In this document: positions 43,495 through 55,164 of the stretch, piece by piece
Layout: every line of letters starts with the position of its first letter
How positions within the stretch are numbered: position 1 is the first letter of the stretch
Notes under the pieces: generated by a model
Databases searched by the model: none
What the model was told of the DNA's origin: nothing
The model's input: only the letters and a program-made list of their open reading frames with translations
Source: Neckera pumila
Lineage: Eukaryota; Streptophyta; Bryopsida; Hypnales; Neckeraceae
Assembly: GCA_963969595.1 (NCBI GenBank)
Contig: OZ018409.1
Span: 13,468,520 to 13,532,519 of the forward strand
Direction of reading: 5' to 3'
Length of the DNA: 64,000 nucleotides
Program-made: the position numbers and the translations under genes

Positions 43495-44109
43495 AGCTGC
43501 TCCTGGAGATTGCAATTCTGAGTTTGCAATTTTGGGCTTGCAATGCTGGAATTGTGATTCTGGGTTTGGAATTCCGGGATTGCAATGGATTGGATTGAGG
43601 AAGGTTTAAAATTGTGGGTGTGGTGAGAAGGAAGGAATTCGTTGATGTTGTGGTGTGGAATGCTACTTATTGATGGCGCTCTTTCTGAGCCGCTCATGTT
43701 CACATTCGAATTTGTGATGGCGGTGGCACCACAAGGCAAGGGAAGCCCGCCAGGAAGTGCTCTGGCGCGGGCGGAGTTTTTAATCTGCGGGGGGGGGGGT
43801 TAACTGGGAGTTTAACTGACCTTTTTTTATCAGCAGATAAGAAAGTTGGGGTTTGGGTGGTTGGGGGGGAGGGTAACTAGCAGTTAAACTAACCTTTTTA
43901 TTCTCTCCTTCTTTCTCAACTTAATTGCAGAGAGGTCGAGGGCAGGAGCTTAGTTGCAGGGAGGTCCAAGGGAGGAGCTTTGTTTAGTTTGATAGGAAGT
44001 TTGATTGATAGGAATTTTATTTGAGAGTGTTTGGTTGTTGGGCTTGGGGAGTAGTTTTTATTTACTTTTCATCTCATTGTTTCAAAGTTTAGGCGTCAGT
44101 TTTGTGAGC
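43495..44109. other. MSRA upstream region
   Basis: Leader and promoter side of MSRA. Short CAATTCTGAGTTTGCAATTTTGGG-like repeats occupy 43505-43600. A G-run and a duplicated GGTTAACTGGGAGTTTAACT / GGTAACTAGCAGTTAAACTAA block lie at 43786-43905, and a duplicated GGAGCTTAGTTGCAGGGAGG-type block at 43930-43980. Confidence 0.5.
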
Positions 44110-44728
44110 ATGGATAAGGAGAGTTTTCAGCAGATGGTGGTTTCAAGTAGTCCAGTGTCGATGGCGGCTAGACCGAGTTCAGGTGGTTCTGCTCCTATTT
44201 CTTCAGTTCCTACAGGTGTCCCTCCACCCTCAAGTTCACAGGTTGCACCACAGGAGCGACACTGGAGCAACACAACAATCAAATTCTTGTTGTCACCGTG
44301 TAAAGGGCATATGGAAGCTCACAACATTGTGACAATGAGGCAGCACCAGTGGGCGCGCATTCATGAGCAACTCATCGCAAGGTTCCCTAATGAGCGTGGG
44401 CGGAAGGTGAAGCCCTTGGCAGACAAATGGGAGAGGTTGAAGAGCAACTGTTCCAAAATAAAGAAGATTAGGAACCAGACAGGGGACTGGTGCCAAAAAT
44501 GATGGTGCAAAGTTCATTTGGTATGACCAAATTGACGAGATCCTCAACCTCACAGCAAAGGCGATTGGAGTACCAAAAGCGATGGACCAGGGTGTGCCAG
44601 TGCCGAGAACGGCTACATCAAATGCTCCTATTGACCTCTCTGAAGAGCATGACAACGTTGGTCAGCCATCTCATCTGCAATCACCGCCATGTGCCGTTCT
44701 AGCTTCATCTACCGGCACATGGCGGTGA
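44110..44728 (+). pseudogene. Myb/SANT (trihelix-like) ORF, transposon-associated type
   Basis: ATG at 44110 opens a Ser/Pro-rich N-terminus and then a Myb/SANT-like region: HWSNTTIKFLL, QHQWARIHEQLIARF, KPLADKWERLKSNCSKIKK. The frame stops at 44502. One frame over, the protein continues GTGAKNDGAKFIWYDQIDEI to about 44728. Such domains occur in the accessory ORF of PIF/Harbinger elements as well as in trihelix factors. Family assignment within that class is inference. The 3' ~400 bp is repeated in inverse immediately downstream. Confidence 0.6.
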
Positions 44729-45112
44729 TTGCAGATGAGATGGCTGACCAACATTGTCATGCTCTTCAGAGAGGTCAATAGGAGTATTTGATGTAGCCGT
44801 TCCCAGCACTGGCACACCTTGGTTCATCGCTTCTAGTACTCCGATCACCTTTGCTGTGAGGCTGAGAATCTCGTCAATTTGGTCATACCAAATGAACTTT
44901 GCACCATCATCTCTGGCACCGGTCCCCCGTCTGGTTTCTAATCTTCTTTATTTTGGAACAGTTACTCCTCAACTTCTCCCATTTGTCTGCCAAGGGCTTC
45001 ACCTTCCGCCTATGCTCATTACGGAACCTTGCGATGAGTTGCTTGTGATTGCGCGTCCACTGGTGTTGCTTCATTGTCACAATGTTGTGAGCTTCCACAT
45101 GCTCCTTACACT
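44715..45112 (-). pseudogene. Inverted partial copy of the Myb/SANT ORF
   Basis: Near-identical inverse of 44295 to about 44697, separated by about 17 bp (44698-44714). On the - strand it reads MEAHNIVTMKQHQWTRNHKQ and KPLADKWEKLRSNCSKIKK, with the same stop after QTGDRCQR. The copy lacks the N-terminal third of the ORF. The two arms form a ~400-bp palindrome. Confidence 0.75.
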
Positions 45113-45229
45113 GTGTTGTGAGCTTCCACCGGTGTATTTGTTAAGTTCTAGAAGGATAAGGTGACTTTGAAAGACTATGCAATAAGTTTTGTTCTAAGAG
45201 GTTGCAGTAGTGGTAGAGATGTGAAAATT

Positions 45230-45497
45230 AGAGTTGTCATATCAGACAAAATCAGACAAATCGGACGGAATCAAGGTTGACTGGCTATACACTTTGGAGG
45301 CCAATAACTTTTGCAAAAATTGTCCAAATTGGACATATGAGATGTTTTTTGGCATCTACAGTTTATTTAGATGCCGAAAAACATCTCATATGTCCAATTT
45401 GGATAGTTTTTGCAAAAGTTATTGGCCTCCAAAGTGTACAGCCAGTCAACCCTAATTCCGTCCGATTTGTCCGATTCTGTCCGATATGACAACTCTG
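45230..45497. mobile_element. Long-hairpin element, MULE-like
   Basis: Two arms of about 125 bp, nearly perfect inverses, with a spacer of about 15-20 bp around 45362. The ends read AGAGTTGTCATATC and GATATGACAACTCT. Flanking bases GTGAAAATT (45221-45229) and GTGAAAATC (45498-45506) look like a 9-bp target duplication. Long TIRs with 9-bp duplications are typical of Mutator-like elements. No coding sequence. Confidence 0.65.
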
Positions 45498-45739
45498 GTG
45501 AAAATCACAAACTTATTCAATCCTACTGTATAATTGAAGTGTACCATTTCAATGGGTTAATGTGGTTTCTATGATGAAATGTCCATCTGTAGAATCAAAA
45601 ATGAGTTACTTCATCCTAGATTATTTTATGGTTTTGGAGATTTCAACATAGCAAAAAACAAACAAAACAAACAAAACAAAAAAATTCATTTAATACATGG
45701 ATTGCGACACCAGCCAAACTTGTGGAAAACTTGAGAACA

Positions 45740-46505
45740 TATTAAAAAAATTTCAGACAATTTTACTGTGTAGATTGAAAGATATGAGCATAGAAATGCT
45801 TTTTTTTGGCCTTGCAAAGAATCAGCAATTGCTCTTCACAATCTTGCTTTTTATGGTCAAAAAATTGTCCAAAATGGTAGCGCTTCTTTAGATTCATTTT
45901 CCTAGACAAGTTGGCTATATACCTGAAAATTTCACATCATTTCAAATCGTACAACATATAGGAAAAAAATAGTAAGTAGAAAGAAGTAGAAAATGATTCA
46001 ACATACTAAATTGTTAAGAATTTAGTTGTGGAATTAAAAAATGCCAATCCCAATGGTGGTAATGGTATAATATACAATCTTCATTCTATGATTTTTTTTT
46101 TTTCAGAAAATATTGAAAATTGAGTTAAATAAACAACTTTAAAGCTTATTTTAGAGTAGGAAATCGATAACTATCTGCAATTTAAAACTCCTCATAACTT
46201 TCATCTCATCCATCAAACGGGAATGATTCAAAGCTTTCTATAAATACATAAATCTAAAAAATCACTTTCAAATTTTTGTTTATGAAAAAAGTGATCTTTT
46301 AAAATCTGCCCGGATTGCCAAAAAGTAACATCGGCATAACTTTTGACTCATATTTCAAATGTTATGAAATTTAGTGCACATGAAAGAATTCCTTGTTTAG
46401 ACCTTTGTTAAAATTTTGGCCTAAAATTTGCTAATCTTCATTCCTATTAGCCTATCTTAATTTTCTATATTCTTAAAAATTGCATATTGGTCTTTTAGAG
46501 ATTAA
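45740..46505 (-). mobile_element. TTAA-bounded repeat, copy D (left end missing)
   Basis: Same block order as copy C (GGCCTTGCAAAGAATCAGC-type start, TTTCACATCATTT, CATATAGGAAAAAAATAGTA, TTGTTAAGAATTTAG). It ends TTGGTCTTTTAGAGATTAA at 46505. The left terminus is not recognisable. The hairpin element lies 240 bp to its left. Confidence 0.6.
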
Positions 46506-47407
46506 TAACAAAAATCTGAAGTGCATAGTGGGATTATTTGAATTACTTCCTAGTGTTATACTATATAATACCCTCTAAGAAGCATTGCAACTTCATATCT
46601 AGTTTTTAGCCAAGTAGTTTGATAATAGAACATACTCGTAGCAGGTAAATTTATATATTTGATTGAGATTTTTTGCTTTAGATAAGGTGAGTCATCTACC
46701 TTGTTTTGGCTCATTCCATTTTTAAAAAATCTTTTTTTATGAGAGGTTATTGATTTTAGAAACACTAAATTAAGTTTAAAGGTACAATACTATACTTGAA
46801 AATTTCATTATAAAAGACCACAAGTAGTGGATTTCATCTGGCTTTGGAGTTGAGAGGATCGACATCACTGCAAGCATGCTTTTAGTAATTGTTGCTTGCA
46901 TAAATAGTCTAAAACTTTTGTGAGAAAATTTTTGATGTTTGTATAAGATATTGTGCATATGATGTTACTTGAAAATCTGTGAGCAAGCTTTGTGAAGTTC
47001 TAAGTAGTATTCGTTCACTTTGTACCATGACATAATGTAAAATTCATTGAATGGCCACCAAATTCTTGTGACCCTCAATCCTATAGAAAATTTATGGAAG
47101 CAAGTCCAAAGGCGAGTGCAAAAAAGATGTCGATCCCATAATAAAGCCCAAATGTGGTAGTACTCTACGGTAGTGGATGCATCAAAGTGATATCACTTTG
47201 TTGCAAAGTAGTTGCTAGTGAGCAAGACATAATGTAAAAATTATGTTATAATAGGATTCTACAATACTATAGCTTTTTAATAATACTCTATTTGACAACA
47301 TTTGTTCAAATTTTTTTTAATATATGAACTTATTTTCCTTTACCTTGAACGTATATGAAAGAAAATTGCAAATACATTAAAGCCACATAGAGGAAAATTA
47401 GAACTAA
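46506..47407. other. AT-rich intergenic DNA
   Basis: Nothing recognised. Confidence 0.5.
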
Positions 47408-47845
47408 GGTAAACCAGCCCATTGTGGTCAAAATTTGGAGTCTATATGTCCTCATGTCATTGCTAAAAGTTTTCAACTTTTAGCCCACATGAAGATAAGT
47501 GTGAGAAATAATGAGAGCAATTGAATTATGTTTTTCAAACAAAGTATGAATTTGTTACGGATTTTTGAATTGATTTGTCCAAAAGAGTCAGTAGACTATC
47601 CCATAACCAACAAAAATTGTATCCAATATGCTCTTTATAATCACCTAAAGTGGTCACAATAATTTCTAATGTAGAAGGCCATGGAAAGTCACTTCCTACA
47701 ATGATTTACATTGAACAAGCAAAGTGTTCCTAATGAGGTCACTATTGGTGTCAGGTTAGACATTGATTGTGGCCAAAAAAATTGTCATGGGGTCATTAGG
47801 TGTCCACTATGGGTCATCCAACCACAATGGGCTGGTTTACCTTAC
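47408..47845. mobile_element. TIR element, AAGGTAAACCAGCCC family, member 1
   Basis: AAGGTAAACCAGCCCATTGT at the left is inverted exactly at the right end (ACAATGGGCTGGTTTACCTT). About 440 bp. TA stands at both borders, which would suit a TA duplication, but this is not decisive. Non-coding. Confidence 0.6.
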
Positions 47846-48212
47846 ATATTGTGAATCTTTGCAACATGAAAGATGTGAACAATGAGGTTTTCTAAATGCA
47901 TGTGCAATCAAATTTTTAAATTTCATCACATATATTTTTCTAATTAATTTTTATATTCCATAAAATACAAATTAAATAATTCACCAAAAATGAAGTTCCT
48001 AATTTTGGACATTGAAATTCCATTGTTGGTTAAGGTTCCATAAAGCAATAGTTTAATAGGATAGTTTTGAAAAAACAAAACTTTTGAAAGACTTCATATT
48101 TGGGTTGCAAGACTTTTTGGAAGATATCGGTACAATGCAACGCTCTCACAAGTGGAGTTGAAGACAAAATGATCCATTTTTCACAATCAAATCTTCACCA
48201 AATATAAAACTA
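47846..48212. other. AT-rich spacer between two TIR elements
   Basis: Nothing recognised. Confidence 0.4.
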
Positions 48213-48592
48213 AGTAAGGTAGAGCCACCCATTCCCAACCAATGATCCATTCGTTAACCTATAGATGCACGTATTTTTGACCAAGCTTAGAATGTTTTTC
48301 TTTTTCCTTTTCAAGGTTGGAACTAATAAATACATGACACATGTCCCAAGTTGTGAGAAAGAAAGTAGAAAATAATGATTAGGAAAACAGTTATTGAGTA
48401 ATCGGAATTGGAAGAGTTGCCTCCCAAAATTCGTAGTAATTTCAGTTCAAGCAATAAAATTACCAAAAAAAATTTCAATCCTTGTCATTTCTATCGATTT
48501 ACCTGTGAAAGAAAAATATTTGTTTTGCCTTCACTACTCCAGATCATGTTGGAATTCCTTATTCGGTTGGGAATGGGTGACTCTACCTTACA
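48213..48592. mobile_element. TIR element, AAGGTAGAGCCACCC family, member 2
   Basis: GTAAGGTAGAGCCACCCATT near 48213 is inverted at 48565-48592 (AATGGGTGACTCTACCTTAC). The terminus resembles that of the element at 47408 (AAGGTA..CC..CCCATT). Both right flanks read ACATATT(G/C)TGAA, which hints at a shared longer unit. Non-coding. Confidence 0.6.
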
Positions 48593-48954
48593 TATTCTGA
48601 AAAATGAGAGGGGGACAAAATGTGTAAACTGTTGCTCCACAAACATTTAACCGCTACCAAGCGCACAATGCAACTGAAGTTTCAATATTTAGATTTACGA
48701 CGACAGTAATCATAGAGAAAGAAATCACGCGATGGCTTTAGTGCAACAACTCAACTGTGAAATCAGTAATCAACAATGGTATTGCATTGATTTCTTGCTG
48801 GGGCATTGAAAGCTTAGATTCAAGAGACAAGTGTACACCAACCAATGGTAATTTCTAAGGGCCCAAAACAGAAGCGCATCTGCATACCAGCCAAAATTGA
48901 CTTCGGCCCCATCTGGATGAAGCAATCCGTTTACTCAGTACAAGGAGAACATAG
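48593..48954. other. RPL18 3' side
   Basis: No gene. Probably includes the 3' UTR of the - strand RPL18 gene. Confidence 0.5.
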
Positions 48955-50611
48955 TTAAGCCTTGAAGCCTCTACTGTTACGACGACCACGGGCCTTCTCA
49001 AACTTACGGCCTTTGGAGCGCACGTAGGGCTTGGTGCTACTTTGCGGAACACCAGGTGCCCTTCCAAAGTGCTTCACGGCCTCACGGGCGTTCTTGGGAC
49101 CCCGCAGAAGAATCTAAGTCAACAAACACATTCATGTTAGCTACATACACGGACCTGTAATGAGAATGCTGCCCAGTAACAGATTTTAAAGAGCGCAAAA
49201 TATGTTCTGCTAAATTCCATGAAACAATCACGTGAAAGCACCTCTTGCTAAATCATCTCCTGACAAAATGTGATGTCTGCAGAGAGAACTTACAGTGTTC
49301 GCTCCAGTTGGTGCACGCAACGCAAGCTGATCAAATGTCAAGCACTCTCCTCCAGCCTTCAAAATACGGGCTCGTGCAGTTTCAGTGAAACGCAAGGCAG
49401 CAACCTTCAAAGCTGGAACCTCGTATTGTCTGATATCGTCAGTGATGGTACCAACCAACACTGCGATCTTGGCCTCCTACAGATTTAAATGAGATGAAAA
49501 AATTGAGTAAGTAATGCACAATATACCCACTGAAGGCCGCATCTCATTGATGAACGAAATGCATTTTCATTGAATTTCGAACCGTCAATAATGACTCCAA
49601 TTCTACCTCACATCACGAAGCGTATACGGCAACCAGAACATAAGAAGTCTGTAAAAATTACCTTTCCAGCCATGTATTTGACAAGGCGGCTCATCGAAAG
49701 AGGGGCCCTGTTCGTCCTGCTCATAAATAAACGCTTCAATACGACCTTGTTGAAGGGAGCATCCGTCCGACGCACCAAAAACCTGTACAGCTGCATACCA
49801 CCAAGCCCCAGGTCTTGTGAGACCCAAAATTGTATAATTAAGTTAAACCTAGCATGCCCTAATTCATCCTGTGGTGTCCAGAAACGGCCATTTCCAACGT
49901 ACTCTTAAAACTAAACTTCCGACGAAACCCTAAATTGGTAAAGCAAGGTAAAGTCTCTGAAGCAATGTGCTATGATGACATTCCCTAGGACTCTAAACTC
50001 GTCCTCAAAGCGTCAAAACAAAATATCCTCACTGAAAGAGCCAGCTGAGAAACGAGTTGGTGTTGATGATCGAGATAGAATATACAGTAATAAATCGTAT
50101 GAATAAGTAGTGCACGCCTTCACCAAGTGCGGAGAGAATGATAAAATACATATGCGAGACAGCGCGAGCTTCAAATTACCTTCACAAGAAGCTTAAGGTA
50201 AACATTCCCGCTCTTGGGAGCTGTACGTTTCGTCTTCTTGTTACGGCCACCGGCCTTCAAATCGATACCCTGAATGAAGAATGACCAGAATTAACCAGGG
50301 CGCACGACATTGTAATGACCACGCTTTTGTTTCTCCCCAGACACAGATTGATTTTAACCTAAAACGTCCACAAACCGTAGAGCGATGCACCAACTTCACA
50401 CCTACAACCTAAACTCCATAACCTAAAATTTTTTGGTTAATAAGTATGACGTAATTTCAAAGAAGGAAAATCACCAAGACACCAAAAGCAGTTCCTGGAT
50501 CCCTAGAAACTCGGTAAAAATCGAACGAAATTTTCATAAATCCTCAACCGAGAAAGCGAAAACAAAAGACTCGACATAAACAATACACAAGCAAAAGATG
50601 AGACGAACCAT
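48955..50611 (-). CDS. RPL18: 60S ribosomal protein L18 (eL18)
   Basis: Structural protein of the large cytosolic ribosomal subunit. Five exons on the - strand: 50611-50609 (only the ATG), 50269-50180, 49790-49662, 49476-49294 and 49113-48955; 187 residues, exactly the usual length. The start codon alone forms the first coding exon, with GT directly after ATG and the next exon opening [20 protein letters not shown]. Family signatures follow: [28 protein letters not shown]-type [50 protein letters not shown], and the end [15 protein letters not shown]. All residues of the family core appear intact. An exon boundary immediately after the ATG is common in ribosomal protein genes. Confidence 0.97.
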
Positions 50612-53090
50612 GGTTGTCGATGGAGCCGAGCCCGCGGGAAGAAGCACTGGCGATGGCGCAGGGCTACAGAAGAGAACGAGCCCGAACTCCAGCGTCGAGC
50701 TTACCCTACCGAGCGCCAAGCCCTAAAACGTTTCTGAGCTGTCCGATCCTGGATCGGCGGTGGGTGTCGCTTTAGAGTTCTGTTGACTTTCAGTTCGAAA
50801 ATTCGCAAATGCAATTCGTTCCCATGTTCCCACGTTCTTATGTTCCCCTGTTCAGCATGGGTTCTCATAAGTTCCCAGGGTAGAATGGCTTGATGATGTG
50901 TGAAGGGTTATTTACAGCAGATGGTGCTTGAAGGCTTTACATATCCTGTTACTGCAGTCGGTGGTGTAAAAGTATTTTTAAAAATAGATATCATATTTGT
51001 AAGAAATTTCATTTTTCTAAACAAAAAAATGGATGGAAACATATTCTTATCTTTAAAAATCTATTGAATCACATTTTCTAATTTTAATTGATTAATTATG
51101 CAATAAGGAATGCCAACCCTAGACCACCAAGTAAAATATTGAGGACACAAATTAGTGTCACAAATATGCAAAAAAATGGTGCAAGAATTAGGTACAATAC
51201 CTTAACATTTTAGCATGTACTAATCATGTATTACAAAAAATGCGACTTTGGTAAATTAGTGTCACAATTAATAGGATAAATTAAAAGTATTTGTATCAAG
51301 ATTTTGTATCAAAAATGCATAAGTAAGTGGCATCAAATATGTATTAGTAAGTGGCACCTTAAATTGCCAAGGACTTAAGATAGGAGTTCAAAAATGAACT
51401 CCTATCCTTTCCTAATAGCAAATCATATCCACATGTGAAATCACTAGTCTCATATTTGGAACTTGGGTAGGTGATCAAAGCAATTATTCAAGGTGCTCGA
51501 TCCTATTTAGGCATGACTTTATGCTCTTCAAGGTTCTAAATGTGTTGTTTCCTATGGAAACCATGACCAATTGTAGGAGCCTATAAAGTGTTGATTTTGA
51601 AAATTTATAACATATTATTTGTGCAATAGACAGTGGAATGTCTACTTGCAAGGTCTTTCACTACAATTCGTTAATATGGTTGAACAAAATGTTCTCAATT
51701 TGACCAATAATAAATATAAACTAGAACACTTACATTGACCATTCAATAAATCCTTTATGGAAAGGCAAAAGTAAAAAATATTTATTGTTAAATCCAATTG
51801 ATACTCTAACCTTTAATTTCTAATATAGAAATCAATTTTCCAAAATATGAAGATGTGTTGTAAATTGCAACTTCAATAAATTGAATAAGAAATCAAATGC
51901 AATTTATCCAAATAAGAATTGAAAAAAGGATTAAATGGAAGATGACATTTCATCACTTTTAAAATATTGAACATTATTGAGAAGTCAATTTTCAATATAT
52001 ATTTTTTTCCATCGATTAAAATACGAGATTCAAAAAAGGGTTGTCACATCTTATAATTTGAATTGCATCCATGATTTTTTAATTTATTTCTAAATTTGCC
52101 TAATACAATTAAGAGACTCCAAATCTTGTCTCAATTACTAGCACCCAATAATCATGTAGAAGAATCAAAATGTATTTTCTTTATCAACTATGTCATCAAA
52201 ATAGAAGAATTCAACTATTATATACAAGTTTCAACTAAGTTTTGGACACTTAATGTTCAACTAGCCAATTCATAAATCTTGTCAGGCGGACAATAAAGAT
52301 TGATCTAGCAAAAATCCTAGAGTTTTGCAACTAATGACAATAGTGGATGATTATTATATTTTATTGAATTCTGTAGTAAAAGAAAAAAAAATTTAAAAAC
52401 AACATTCTTTACAATTATTATTGATATTTACATGAATTAGGACTTAATCAAGTCTTTACTAAATAAGTACTATTTAGCTATTTACATAATTTGTAATGAC
52501 TAGCTTAGTATTGACTTAAGAATTGAACTCTTCTTTACAAACTTAATTATCCTCTAAATTTTCTCCCAACTTTCCATGCAAGTCTACTTGATATCCACAT
52601 CAAAAATCTCACACAATAGATCTAGATTCTACCATCGATATCCAAGTGGAAATGTTGAATAGTTATAAACACAAGCTTGGCTTTCACTTGGCCCTACCTT
52701 TTGAATAAGATGAATTACACTAGTGTTTTGTTTTTTAGCTTGTCAATTTTGTTTGACTTCTTCATCCTTCACCATCATTGAAGCTACAAAAGTCTTTCTC
52801 TTCCAAATTTGATTTGACTTTGGAGCACAAGTTCCACTGTCATCTTTTTCTTTAGTTATAGGAGTACCTAGCTTGACAGAATGCATGCTTTATTTAAATA
52901 TGCGACTAGGGGTGGAAGCCGTAGCTATAGATTGCATCTTCTTCTTAGTTGGAGACATTAAAAGAGCACAAGATCTGCTATCATCCTTGTCTTCAATTGG
53001 AGGTGCATCAAATTCAAGCACATATTTACTTGACTTAGGCATAAACTCAAAGGTATTACTAATTTTATAGGTTTAGTTTCAAGCTGTCTA
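50612..53090. other. RPL18 upstream region and AT-rich intergenic DNA
   Basis: 50612 to about 50760 is the GC-rich RPL18 leader. From 50950 onward it is AT-rich without a recognised element. On the - strand, 53045-52740 reads like decayed coding sequence (KYVLEFDAPPIEDKDDS, SPTKKKMQSIATASTPSRIF, one stop, KEKDDSGTCAPKSNQIWKRK). I cannot assign it to a family. Confidence 0.4.
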
Positions 53091-53342
53091 GATTGCAATT
53101 CAAATCAAGAATGCAACAACCATTATTGCTTGGCGTGCAAGGAAGGAGGATTGTGTCCTACCAAGTTCAAGACCAACCAACCACATGACAATCATCTTTG
53201 GTTGCAAGTATGGCAAATTATAAAAGAAAATGTGGTAAATGTAACTGAAGTGGAGACCTTCTTTGGTGAAAATGCTAATGAAATTCAAAAATTTATTAGA
53301 AATAGAAAAATTATTTTCAAATTGAAAACGTTGGCAAAGTAA
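53091..53342 (+). pseudogene. PLATZ-like zinc-binding fragment
   Basis: An open stretch to a stop at 53342 reads ECNNHYCLACKEGGLCP, then HDNHLWLQVWQIIKENVVNV, ANEIQKFIRNRKIIFKLK. Plant PLATZ factors have the same order: E.N.(F/Y)C.DC....C, H..H..LQVR....(D/N)VV.V.(D/E)..., then a closing (Q/N)...N...VFL segment. One expected cysteine after CP is missing (TKF instead of xxC). No start codon or flanking exon could be joined, so it is probably a relic. PLATZ assignment rests on pattern only. Confidence 0.5.
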
Positions 53343-53493
53343 ACACAAAAAAATGAAGGCTTTTGGAGATACTCTTCAACTCATATGCACAGGGTGTGAT
53401 TTTCCCATTTAAAAGGCATCAAACTCAAAAGATGAGTTGAAGTATGCTCAATTGAATGTCTAATTATATATGCAAAGCAAATGCATCAGTTTG

Positions 53494-53656
53494 AGTACTT
53501 CAAGCTTAAGGTGGGCATTAACTTACATAATCAAGATTTGAGTGTTATTGGCAATGGAAGAAAAGATTCAATAAGTGCTTGAAGCTTAAGGCAGGTATTA
53601 ACTTACACAATCAAGATTTTGAGTGTCCATTGACAATAGAAGAAAAGATTCAATTA
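53494..53656. repeat. 80-bp tandem duplication
   Basis: AGTACTTCAAGCTTAAGGTG (53494) and AGTGCTTGAAGCTTAAGGCA (53574) open two copies. Both contain AACTTACAxAATCAAGATTT and end GAAGAAAAGATTCAAT. Both copies read LK.GINLHNQD in one frame, so they may come from a coding relic. Confidence 0.7.
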
Positions 53657-53766
53657 TAGTTGCAAAAAAACAAAAATTCTAAATTGATTATTAAGGTATG
53701 CCAAAATTAAAAAAATTGCATCAACTTTACAAATTATTTTCAATATAATAGGCAGCTAAGAAAAAG

Positions 53767-53938
53767 GCATTAGATGATATTTGGGGGTCTTGGAGGGCTG
53801 TTCAGGCCTGTTCCATGATTTGCCCAGATTCAGTGAATGCCAGTACGGATGTGTCAGAAAAAAAATTTCAAGAAAAAAAAATAAAAAAATAAAAAATAAT
53901 ATATATATATATATATTTTACCAAAATATCATTTTAAG

Positions 53939-53977
<39 letters not shown>

Positions 53978-54096
53978 ACGTGGCAGTCGCTTGACCACGT
54001 CAGCCAGCTGTTGGTGCTGCGTTCCCGCAGTCTGGGAACGCAACAAACAATAGGGGAACTTGGAGCCCTCCAAGACCCCCGAATCTCATCTAATGC
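53767..54096. mobile_element. GC-ended MITE, copy 2
   Basis: Left GCATTAGATGATATTTGGGG and right CCCCCGAATCTCATCTAATGC are inverse ends that continue into GGGGGTCTTGGAGGGCT, about 34 bp in total. The interior has an A-rich block, (AT)n at about 53899-53916 and a T-run of about 29 at 53942-53970, then GACGTGGCAGTCGCTTGACC. It matches the copy at 17453 block by block. Confidence 0.75.
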
Positions 54097-55164
54097 TATA
54101 TTCTCAATGTTACAAATGACGATGAGAACCTTGTGTTATAGATATTTATATTGAGATTGATTCACTTGCTGAGGTAACTTTGAATCAGAAAAAAAGTTTG
54201 CTTTCAAGGAAAAAGATAGTCCTGAATGGATTGGGAGGAAATTTTGCCTTGAAAATTGGAAAAAAAATTGTAATGGAAAAAAAGATGTTAAAAAAGGAGA
54301 TAGGGATGGAATGGAAATAAAATGCTTTGAAAGATGAAAACCACTTTGAAATCACAAAATAATGCCATGGAAGGAGTATAACAAGGTTTTAATGTGATAA
54401 CAAGATGGTTTTAAGAAAACATGTATGCATGTGTGCATGCCATATATGCATCCATATAACGACAGCTAAAGTGCCATAGACCGCATCTGAATGCATGTGT
54501 CAACAACCAAAGCGCTCATGGATTTAGTCATGGAAGAGAGTACGTGCACTATGCACTGCACGTCACTCAATCAAACTCTTGCAACTACCAATTGCAACGT
54601 TGAATTAATAATCAATTAAAGGGCTCCCATCTTGATAATGACAATTGCATGTGGAAAGAACGTATTGTTTAAAGTATCAATGGTACAACTGAATAGTCGT
54701 GCGCTCATGGACACACTTGTTTTTCCGGCAAAGAAAGTGTGCGCAGTTTGTAGATAGTTTGAGTGACTCTGATTATTGTGGCAGGAGGAAGTCTGCGGCT
54801 CCACATGCAAGAAAATTATATGACTATTAGAAAAGGCATTATCTGGAGGCAAATGCTATGGCAATTTTTTCTTCCAAGACATTTTCAAGACAACCCCCAA
54901 TTCTCAAACCTTTTCACAACCTCGACTACCCCACTCACAAACTCCATTTTGAGCTAGGCTTTGTTTGTTGTCCCTGAGTTTGGTAGGCTCTAAGATCCAA
55001 GTATATGAATGTCAATAAACGTGGTCAGAGTTCAACACCTCTGCTCCGAGACAAGAGGCAATTGGACCACGTAATCTGAGGTTTCTACAATGAAGCCTAG
55101 TCTTGGAAGACAAGATTCTCATGTTTAAAATCACACCAGGCCGGATTTGAAAACCATTAGAGAA
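54097..55164. other. Intergenic DNA
   Basis: No gene recognised. The 54620-54960 stretch has slightly higher GC but only short frames. Confidence 0.4.

Noticed and set aside
42949..43521. 190-codon + strand frame over MSRA exon 1
   Set aside because: Shadow of the - strand exon, which carries the catalytic GCFW motif.
44754..45164. 136-codon + strand frame
   Set aside because: It is the antisense of the inverted Myb/SANT copy. Its twin occurs as antisense in the left arm too.
49114..50608. Box C/D snoRNAs in RPL18 introns
   Set aside because: Ribosomal protein introns often host snoRNAs, and C-box-like GATGAT strings occur, but no matching D box and terminal stem were found.
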